Below, piece after piece: positions 12,371 through 17,666 of a stretch of 17,666 nt of DNA. The DNA comes from Clostridiales bacterium UBA1389 (GTDB lineage Bacteria; Bacillota; Clostridia; Oscillospirales; CAG-382), in the NCBI GenBank assembly GCA_002305335.1, contig DBQR01000036.1, positions 1-17,666 on the forward strand, given 5' to 3'. Each line of letters begins with the position of its first letter. Position 1 is the first letter of the stretch. Both the position numbers and the translations under genes were made by a program. The notes under the pieces are model-generated. The model ran no database searches, had not been told where the DNA came from, and saw only the letters and a list, made by a program, of their open reading frames with translations.

Positions 12371-13312
12371 ATGCCTCTTGTTACAAGTAAAGAAATGTTT
12401 GAAAAAGCCTATAAGGGCGGTTACGCCATAGGCGCTTTCAACGTAAACAACATGGAAATCGTACAGGCAATAACCGAAGCCTGCCGGGAGGAAAAAGCCC
12501 CCGTTATTCTTCAGGTGTCCAAGGGAGCAAGGGCTTATGCCAACCACACCTATCTTGTCAAGCTGGTGGAAGCGGCGGTTATCGAATGCCCCGAAATCCC
12601 CGTCGTGCTTCATCTTGACCACGGCCCCGACTTTGAAACCTGCAAGGCCTGCATCGACGGAGGGTTTACCTCGGTTATGATAGACGGCTCCCACTTTTCC
12701 TTTAAGGAAAATATCGAGCTTACCAAAAAGGTTGTGGAATATGCCCACGCCCACGGCGTTGTGGTTGAAGGCGAGCTCGGAACCCTTGAGGGCATTGAGG
12801 ACGAAGTTGTGGTGGAGGAAGGCAAGTCCTCCTACACCAGACCCGAAGAAGTTGAAGAATTTGTAGAAAAGACCGGCGTTGACTCCCTTGCCATCGCCAT
12901 AGGCACCAGCCATGGGGCATTCAAGTTCAAACCCGGCACAAAACCCCAGCTCCGCTTTGACATTCTTGAGGAAATCGTTAGGCGTATTCCCGGTTTCCCC
13001 ATAGTCCTTCACGGCGCCTCCTCGGTACCCCAGAACTATGTGGAAATGGTAAACACCTACGGCGGAGCCATGCCCGGCGCCATAGGCGTTCCCGAAGATC
13101 AGTTAAGACACGCCGCCTCCCTTGCGGTATGTAAGATTAACATCGATTCCGACCTCCGTCTTGCCATGACGGGAACCATACGTAAATTCTTTGCCGAACA
13201 CCCCGAAAAGTTTGACCCCCGGGACTATCTCAAACCCGCCAGGGCAAACATAAAAGAGCTGGTACGCCATAAGCTGATAGATGTGCTTGGCTGCGCCGGC
13301 AAAGCGGAATAA
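12371..13312 (+). CDS. fba: Class II fructose-bisphosphate aldolase
   Basis: This 313-aa cytoplasmic enzyme splits fructose 1,6-bisphosphate into dihydroxyacetone phosphate and glyceraldehyde 3-phosphate, and the reverse. The zinc-dependent class II features are visible: HLDHG with catalytic Asp83 and zinc ligand His84, EGELGTLEG (133-141), GTSHG with zinc ligand His181, VLHGAS with His214, and the phosphate-binding KINIDSDLR (255-263). The length suits the bacterial class II family. AAAGGAG precedes the ATG. It is the second gene of an operon with the solute-binding lipoprotein, 23 bp downstream, and ends in a strong terminator. The divergent phosphofructokinase makes its substrate, so the two form a local glycolytic pair. 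A decayed remnant of the same gene lies at 15128-15212. Confidence 0.95.
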   Translation: MPLVTSKEMFEKAYKGGYAIGAFNVNNMEIVQAITEACREEKAPVILQVSKGARAYANHTYLVKLVEAAVIECPEIPVVLHLDHGPDFETCKACIDGGFTSVMIDGSHFSFKENIELTKKVVEYAHAHGVVVEGELGTLEGIEDEVVVEEGKSSYTRPEEVEEFVEKTGVDSLAIAIGTSHGAFKFKPGTKPQLRFDILEEIVRRIPGFPIVLHGASSVPQNYVEMVNTYGGAMPGAIGVPEDQLRHAASLAVCKINIDSDLRLAMTGTIRKFFAEHPEKFDPRDYLKPARANIKELVRHKLIDVLGCAGKAE

Positions 13313-13317
13313 CAATA

Positions 13318-13344
13318 AAAACTCCGGTTCGCCGGAGTTTTTTT
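13318..13344 (+). terminator. Terminator after fba
   Basis: A GC-rich stem, AAAACTCCGG with CCGGAGTTTT, is closed by a TTCG tetraloop and followed by a T run. About 29 bases of it recur almost exactly after the second lipoprotein unit (15217-15245), which is evidence that the whole unit was duplicated. Confidence 0.93.
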
Positions 13345-13407
13345 GTCGAATAAAAAACCGATGACCAATGAGTAATATTTTAAAAAAGGGATTAAAACAT
13401 AAATAAA

Positions 13408-13557
13408 GTGTGGCTGTATAATTATCCAAACAATAAAGAATTGAAATGTTCCGTAAACAATGAAAAATATATCGGCAGTACAGGAATTATTTTAAAAGAT
13501 GATATTGACAACATACCTTTTTATGCTATAATAAGCAAAGATATACATAAATTTTGA
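13408..13557 (+). CDS. Doubtful 49-codon GTG-start ORF across the second promoter
   Basis: An open frame from GTG to TGA reads as plausible protein (VWLYNYPNNKELK near the start, DDIDNIPFYAIISKDIHKF at the end). There is no good ribosome site within the usual distance, and the lipoprotein promoter (13505-13532) lies inside it. It may be a relic of a lost gene or chance. I cannot identify it. Confidence 0.2.
   Translation: MWLYNYPNNKELKCSVNNEKYIGSTGIILKDDIDNIPFYAIISKDIHKF
13505..13532 (+). promoter_or_regulatory. Promoter of the second lipoprotein unit
   Basis: TTGACA (13505-13510) and TATAAT (13527-13532) are 16 bp apart with TATGC before the -10, matching the spacing and extension of the first unit's promoter. 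The ATG is about 55 bases downstream. Confidence 0.88.
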
Positions 13558-13587
13558 AATTATATTAATAATTGAAAGGAGTATTTT

Positions 13588-15099
13588 ATGCGTTTTTTAA
13601 AAATCGTATGTCTCGTCATTGTTTTGTGTATGGTGGCAGGTATTTTTGCCGCCTGTAACGAAAAAGGCGATGACAAATCAAAAGACGAATCGAAAACCAC
13701 CTCGGCAAGCGAACAGGAATCTTCTGCGGAAGACGAATCCTCGGCTTCGGAATCTTCTGAGGAAAAAGATCCCCTTTCCCATATCCCCTACCAGAATCTT
13801 GACCGGGATATCGTATTTCTGGTAGAAAACTTCAACGGGGGCGGGTACGGTTCTCAGGAAATTTTACCTAAAGAGGATTCACCCATAAGCGCTTACGTTG
13901 CGGAACGCAACGATATGGTTGAGGAAAGACTGGGCGTAAAAATCAAGGAAATCAGAACCGACAATATGGTAAACGACCTCCGTCTCGGGATGTCCGCCGG
14001 CGGGGAGTACGATATAGCCATGCCCCATATGACGACGGCAGCTCCTCTTATTCAGGAGGACTTATTCTTAGACCTGTATGAATTCAGCGACATAATAAAC
14101 TTCGATGCTCCCTACTGGGACCAGAACGCCGAAGCAAGCCTTTCAATGGGGAACAAGCTGTTCCTTACCACCGGCGACTTTTCGGTACTTACGATGGACG
14201 TAACCCACTGTATATTGTTCAACAGAAAGCTTATAAACGACTACAATCTTGAAAGCCCCTATGACCTTGTGCAAAACGGCAATTGGACATTGGATAAAAT
14301 GCTTTCCATGGCAAAAGCCGTTACCGCCGACACCGACGGGCAGCCGGGCATCACCTTCAAGGACACCATAGGGCTGTTCATAAACAACAACTATTCCAAC
14401 TCATTGTTTATCGGTTCGGGCGAATCCTTTGCCAGAAAGAATTCCGAAGGCGTACCCGAACTGTCGGTTTACAATACTAACTCGGTGAGCGTGGTGGAAA
14501 AAATATACAGTATCTTTTCGGACGACGCCGTGCTTGTCGACGAGCAGTTCAACAACGATGCGATAGCTGCCGGCTATACAAACTGCTACTGGGCGGCAAG
14601 GGATGCTTTGGGAACCAACAGAGCGCTGTTTGTTACCATCTCCCTTTCGGACATTATCAATATGTCCCAATATACCGACTCCTGCGATTTCGGACTGCTG
14701 GTCACCCCCAAATACACCGAAGATCAGGACAGATACTATTCATATATTTCCATTGTCTATGCTTCCGGTTGCGTAATTCCCTCCTTTAACACAGAACCCG
14801 AAACCGCAGCTCTTGTCCTTGAAGCCATGGCTGCCGCCTCCACAAGCACCGTCAAGACGAATTACTACGAGAGGATAATCAAAATGCAGAAGATACAGGA
14901 CGAGGAATCCGAAAAAATGCTCGACTTTATCTTCGACAACCGTGTCTATGACATCGGCGCCCTCTTTAACTGGAACGGCTTAAGGGACTTCGTTTCCTCC
15001 TGCGTCACCGGCACCGCAAACACCTTTGTTGCCAGTTATGATTCCCAGAAGGAAATTTTCCAGCAGCGTATGCAGGAAACCATTGACTACTATTCGTAA
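13588..15099 (+). CDS. Extracellular solute-binding lipoprotein (copy 2)
   Basis: This 503-aa protein is a close paralogue of the lipoprotein at 10818. The signal peptide ends in the lipobox FAAC with Cys23; residues 24-60 form a Ser/Glu-rich linker quite different from copy 1, while the folded domain after DPLSHIPYQNLDRDI matches copy 1 along its whole length with few gaps. Long blocks are nearly identical even in DNA, for example 13893-13952 with 11132-11191. It is predicted to be membrane-anchored on the outer surface and to bind an unknown ligand; no transporter subunits are nearby. AAAGGAG precedes the ATG. It has its own promoter and is followed not by an intact aldolase but by a fragment of one and then a terminator shared with unit 1. 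Divergence in the linker and in regions such as 305-315 may tune ligand choice. Confidence 0.85.
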   Translation: MRFLKIVCLVIVLCMVAGIFAACNEKGDDKSKDESKTTSASEQESSAEDESSASESSEEKDPLSHIPYQNLDRDIVFLVENFNGGGYGSQEILPKEDSPISAYVAERNDMVEERLGVKIKEIRTDNMVNDLRLGMSAGGEYDIAMPHMTTAAPLIQEDLFLDLYEFSDIINFDAPYWDQNAEASLSMGNKLFLTTGDFSVLTMDVTHCILFNRKLINDYNLESPYDLVQNGNWTLDKMLSMAKAVTADTDGQPGITFKDTIGLFINNNYSNSLFIGSGESFARKNSEGVPELSVYNTNSVSVVEKIYSIFSDDAVLVDEQFNNDAIAAGYTNCYWAARDALGTNRALFVTISLSDIINMSQYTDSCDFGLLVTPKYTEDQDRYYSYISIVYASGCVIPSFNTEPETAALVLEAMAAASTSTVKTNYYERIIKMQKIQDEESEKMLDFIFDNRVYDIGALFNWNGLRDFVSSCVTGTANTFVASYDSQKEIFQQRMQETIDYYS

Positions 15100-15127
15100 A
15101 CATTACTTATTATTAAAGGGATATACT

Positions 15128-15212
15128 GTATCACTTGTAACAAGAAAGCTGTTTTATAAGTCGTTAATAGCGACTATTCAATAATAGCTTTCAAAGCAAA
15201 CAACATAAATAA
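15128..15212 (+). pseudogene. Remnant of a second fba gene (large internal deletion)
   Basis: This short stretch aligns with both ends of the fba gene. The ribosome site AAAGG at 15115 lies 19 bases before CTTGTAACAAG, against 20 bases in fba (CTTGTTACAAG). Then GCTTTCAAAGCAAACAACAT (15187-15206) matches 12434-12453 at 18 of 20 bases. From 15208 the sequence aligns without a gap to 13308 onward, including the fba stop TAA and the terminator. The initiator ATG has become GTA and there are small indels. About 850 bp (roughly 12454-13307) are missing. It is non-coding today. It shows that the second lipoprotein gene once had its own aldolase gene downstream. Confidence 0.75.
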
Positions 15213-15216
15213 CATA

Positions 15217-15245
15217 AAAAACTCCGGTTCGCCGGAGTTTTTTTG
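15217..15245 (+). terminator. Terminator after the second lipoprotein unit
   Basis: It has the same CTCCGG-TTCG-CCGGAG hairpin and T tract as the terminator after fba, nearly base for base. A-rich sequence before the stem means it can also stop minus-strand transcripts coming from the glycerate kinase gene. Confidence 0.92.
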
Positions 15246-15270
15246 TAAAAATGTAGGGGAAGATAAAAAA

Positions 15271-15396
15271 GCCTTCCGACTTTCGGGGAAGGTGTCAGCC
15301 GCAGGCTGACGGATGAGGGGTAGTACCGCACCTTCGGGAAAGAAACGAAATGAAATCCAAAGCAAACGCTTTGGATGAAATCCGCCTGCGGCGGGA
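15271..15396 (+). repeat. Dispersed hairpin repeat, copy C
   Basis: Like copy A it has a CCTTCC...GGAAGG hairpin (15272-15292, imperfect), then GTCAGCC-GCA-GGCTGAC (15294-15310) and GGATGAGGGG. It then continues, like copy B, with AAATGAAATCCAAAGC, a CAAAGC/GCTTTG hairpin, and GGATGAAATC with a CCGCC/GGCGG hairpin at 15373-15395. It sits in the gap past the glycerate kinase gene end and touches its stop codon region. Confidence 0.82.
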
Positions 15397-15397
15397 T

Positions 15398-16510
15398 TTA
15401 ACAGTCAGCCTTTATCTCCTTTGCCGCCCTTAACGCCGTCCGGTATAATGCGTCGGCGGCTTCCGTTTTGTCAGGTGTTTTTTGGGGAACCTCCTCCGCC
15501 GCGGCATAGGCAAGGGAAATCCCCCGTTCAAACAAAGGGGAGATATCTCCCTCGATGCACCCCGAAATCAGAATACACTTTTTCGAATATTTTTTGCAAA
15601 CCGCCGCCACCCCCGCCGGGAGCTTCCCCGAAAGGGTCTGAAAATCGGTTTTTCCCTCGCCGGTAATAACCATATCAAACTGTCTGATTTTGTCCTCAAG
15701 ACAGACAAGGCTTGAAATCACGTCAAAACCCCGTTTCAGATTGCCCCCCAAAAAGGCGGCGATTCCTCCCCCGAGACCCCCGGCGGCACCGCTTCCCGGC
15801 AGATTTTTAAGGTCAACATTGGTTATAAGAGAAGCCAAATGACTAAGCCCTTTGTCAAGCCGCCTGACTTCCTCCTTAGACGCTCCCTTTTGAGTAGCAA
15901 AAACATATGCCGCCCCGTTTTTGCCGAAAAAGGGATTATCAACATCGCAGCAGGCAATAATATTCGCCCTTTTCACCCGGGGGTCAAGGCCGGACATATC
16001 GATTCTTTTAATGTTTTCAAGGCTTCTCCCCACGGGGATAAAAGGGTAATCGCCGTAGAATTTCACCCCTAAAGCGCAGGCCATGCCGGTTCCCCCGTCG
16101 TTGGTGGCGGAGCCCCCTAAGCCCAAAATTATATTTTCCGCCCCTCCCGAAAGGGCATGCAGAATAAGCTGTCCCACCCCGTAGGTGGTGGCGTTCATAA
16201 CGTCCCGACTGTTTTCCGGCACACGGACAAGGCCGCAGGCCTGGGAGGATTCTATAACGGCGGTTTTGCCGATTCTCACATATTCCGCCGCAACCTGTTC
16301 GAAAAGGGGACCCTTGACTTCCGCCCTGACCGTTTCGCCGCCGGCGGCCTCCCTGATAGCCTCGGTCATGCCGTCCCCCCCGTCGGAAAGAGGGAGGACC
16401 AGGTTGTCGAAAAACCCCTCCCGCATGAAGGCGGAATTTATAATTTCCCCCGCCTCTTTGGAAGACAGAGTGCCTTTATACGAATCGGTTGAAATAAGAA
16501 TTCGTTTCAT
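15398..16510 (-). CDS. Glycerate kinase (GlxK/GarK family)
   Basis: This 370-aa cytoplasmic kinase phosphorylates D-glycerate with ATP; characterised members of this family mostly give 2-phosphoglycerate, which enters lower glycolysis. Family signatures are DSYKGTLS (9-16), LSDGGDGM (41-48), GLGGSATNDGGTGM (130-143), PGSGAAGGLGGG (238-249) and DMVITGEGKTDFQTLSGK (279-296). The length is typical. The ATG follows AAAAGGAAA, and a promoter at 16543-16571 drives it. The gene is alone on its strand, divergent from a lipoprotein gene. A possible source of glycerate (glyoxylate, serine or sugar-acid breakdown) is not encoded here. Transcripts could end at the bidirectional terminator at 15217-15245. 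The last bases abut hairpin repeat copy C. Confidence 0.94.
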   Translation of the reverse strand: MKRILISTDSYKGTLSSKEAGEIINSAFMREGFFDNLVLPLSDGGDGMTEAIREAAGGETVRAEVKGPLFEQVAAEYVRIGKTAVIESSQACGLVRVPENSRDVMNATTYGVGQLILHALSGGAENIILGLGGSATNDGGTGMACALGVKFYGDYPFIPVGRSLENIKRIDMSGLDPRVKRANIIACCDVDNPFFGKNGAAYVFATQKGASKEEVRRLDKGLSHLASLITNVDLKNLPGSGAAGGLGGGIAAFLGGNLKRGFDVISSLVCLEDKIRQFDMVITGEGKTDFQTLSGKLPAGVAAVCKKYSKKCILISGCIEGDISPLFERGISLAYAAAEEVPQKTPDKTEAADALYRTALRAAKEIKADC

Positions 16511-16542
16511 TTGCTTTTCCTTTTTTGTTATTCCTTAACGAA

Positions 16543-16571
16543 ATGATACAACCGCCCTTTATTTTTGTCAA
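16543..16571 (-). promoter_or_regulatory. Promoter of the glycerate kinase gene
   Basis: On the minus strand TTGACA (16566-16571) and TATCAT (16543-16548) are 17 bp apart. Its -35 is the left arm of an inverted repeat whose right arm is the -35 of the divergent lipoprotein promoter. Confidence 0.75.
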
Positions 16572-16577
16572 TACGGT

Positions 16578-16606
16578 TTGACAAATTAAGGTGTTTATGA
16601 TATTCT
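16578..16606 (+). promoter_or_regulatory. Promoter of the divergent lipoprotein gene
   Basis: TTGACA (16578-16583) and TATTCT (16601-16606) are 17 bp apart, about 35 bases before the ATG at 16641. Only six bases separate its -35 from that of the glycerate kinase promoter. Confidence 0.7.
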
Positions 16607-16640
16607 TAAATCAATAAATCATCAAAAAAGGATGTATTAT

Positions 16641-17666
16641 ATGAAAAGACTGCTTGTTTTACTGCTTGCCCTTCTTGTTTTAACCGTCTTTGTTTCCTGC
16701 GGCGGAGACGACGGGGAAACCTCCTCCGTGGAGGGTATGTCGTCGTCACCCTCGTCCGCGGAGGAAAGCCCGGAAGAAACAAATGAAAGTTCAGAAACTA
16801 CTGAAGAAAGTTCTGAGGTATCGGAAATGAGTGAGGAGTTAAAGAAAATCCCCATCCCCGAAGGGGCAACGGTAATCACAAATTTAGATTATTCCAACGG
16901 CAACGGCAAAATGGGGGACGCCGACGGTCCGGCTTATGCGGTTTATTCCAAGGTGGGCTACAACAAGGCATCCATGGATGTTAAGATAAGTGATATAAAA
17001 ATCAATAACATAAGGCAGTCCGACGGAAAATTCGTAAACGCTTACATTTTTTTGGGCTGTGACGTTTACAACGGCACCTGGTGGTCCAACTGTTTTGACG
17101 CCGGGTTCTGCTATGCCGGCACAAAGCCTGCCTGGCATCTGTTCTATAATATTTATGAACCCGCCGAAAGCGGGCAGAAAAGCTGGTATGAATCCAGTGT
17201 CAAGCTTAATCCCAAGCATGATTACCGGCTTATCCTTGACACATCGGAGGAAAACACAAAAGCCACCGTTATTATTTACGACTTAACCGATGCCTTAGAA
17301 GCCGACCGGGTGTCCTTTTATGTGAAGGGAATGAAGGCCGACGGCAGCAACACCGCCTATCTTATGGATTTTGCCCTTGACTACCCCCCTAACACAAAGC
17401 TGGACACTTCCGGCAAACCCTCCGAGGATTGGGTAGAAATAACCCTCTACAACACCGACGAGGACCTGTATATGCAGAATGTCCTTGTGGATAACGTAAA
17501 GATTTACAAGGGTGAAAATGAGTATGTCTGGGATGAAACCCACACCAACAACCGTTCCCTCTGGCCTGACAATTCCTATACCGAGTTCGATTATGCCTGC
17601 ACAAAGGTTATAACTTTGGGGGACACCTATGATTATGAGTTCAGGGTTGACCTTGACATGAACCGA
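16641..17666 (+). CDS. Unknown lipoprotein with acidic linker (3' end outside window)
   Basis: The frame stays open for 342 codons from the ATG to the window edge, so the gene is incomplete here. AAGGAT lies about eight bases upstream. The N-terminus (MKRLLVLLLALL...) and the box VFVSC with Cys20 indicate a lipoprotein signal, slightly atypical because Phe is at -3. Residues 21-65 are an acidic Ser/Glu/Thr linker, like those of the two solute-binding lipoproteins. The remainder is rich in Tyr, Trp, Asn and Asp and in beta-like strands (for example GTWWSNCFDAGFCYAG and SWYESSVKL). That resembles extracellular carbohydrate-binding or jelly-roll domains, but I do not recognise the family. It is predicted to be exposed on the cell surface. 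It is divergent from glycerate kinase. Confidence 0.82.
   Translation, partial: MKRLLVLLLALLVLTVFVSCGGDDGETSSVEGMSSSPSSAEESPEETNESSETTEESSEVSEMSEELKKIPIPEGATVITNLDYSNGNGKMGDADGPAYAVYSKVGYNKASMDVKISDIKINNIRQSDGKFVNAYIFLGCDVYNGTWWSNCFDAGFCYAGTKPAWHLFYNIYEPAESGQKSWYESSVKLNPKHDYRLILDTSEENTKATVIIYDLTDALEADRVSFYVKGMKADGSNTAYLMDFALDYPPNTKLDTSGKPSEDWVEITLYNTDEDLYMQNVLVDNVKIYKGENEYVWDETHTNNRSLWPDNSYTEFDYACTKVITLGDTYDYEFRVDLDMNR

Noticed and set aside
12344..13012. 222-codon minus-strand frame
   Set aside because: It is a shadow of the aldolase gene, whose motifs and ribosome site are on the plus strand.

Overview
The window looks like a chromosomal piece of an anaerobic Clostridia-type Firmicute, most likely an uncultured gut Oscillospiraceae/Ruminococcaceae-like organism. 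This is inferred from strong AGGAGG-type ribosome sites, sigma-A promoters with a TGC-extended -10, U-tract terminators, lipoproteins with Ser/Glu-rich linkers, a PPi-type phosphofructokinase, a double-cluster Fe-S reductase-like protein, and dispersed hairpin repeats of a kind I associate with these genomes. No marker gene fixes the taxon.

Layout. 1-1320: the possible end of an upstream gene and its terminator, an orphan 67-aa protein, a convergent endonuclease/exonuclease/phosphatase-fold hydrolase, and a tRNA-Arg(ACG) with its own promoter and terminator. 1382-4812: an AT-rich minus-strand block with a small XRE regulator under a self-overlapping palindromic operator, then a trkA-trkH potassium uptake pair. 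4813-5182: intergenic, with an orphan terminator, a hairpin repeat and a gene-end terminator. 5234-8425: an IclR-type regulator and, 10 bp downstream, a 789-aa protein of three tandem QueG-like modules, two of which carry Fe-S cysteines. 8426-8930: intergenic, filled by a second, longer hairpin repeat. 8931-10638: a small cupin and a PPi-type phosphofructokinase on the minus strand. 10742-15245: two tandem transcription units, each starting with a solute-binding lipoprotein. The first continues into a class II fructose-bisphosphate aldolase; the second carries only a decayed remnant of the same aldolase gene before an almost identical terminator. 15271-17666: a third hairpin repeat, a glycerate kinase on the minus strand, and a divergent lipoprotein that runs off the window.

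How the parts fit. The phosphofructokinase and aldolase are consecutive glycolytic steps, encoded back to back from divergent promoters on either side of a lipoprotein gene; glycerate kinase also feeds lower glycolysis. No ABC permease or ATPase is present, so the two lipoproteins are orphan binding proteins here. The clearest new reading is that the two lipoprotein units are an ancestral tandem duplication of promoter-lipoprotein-aldolase-terminator. In the second copy about 850 bp of the aldolase was deleted, leaving its first codons, its stop codon and the terminator. I did not find a mobile element, CRISPR array or obvious defence system.
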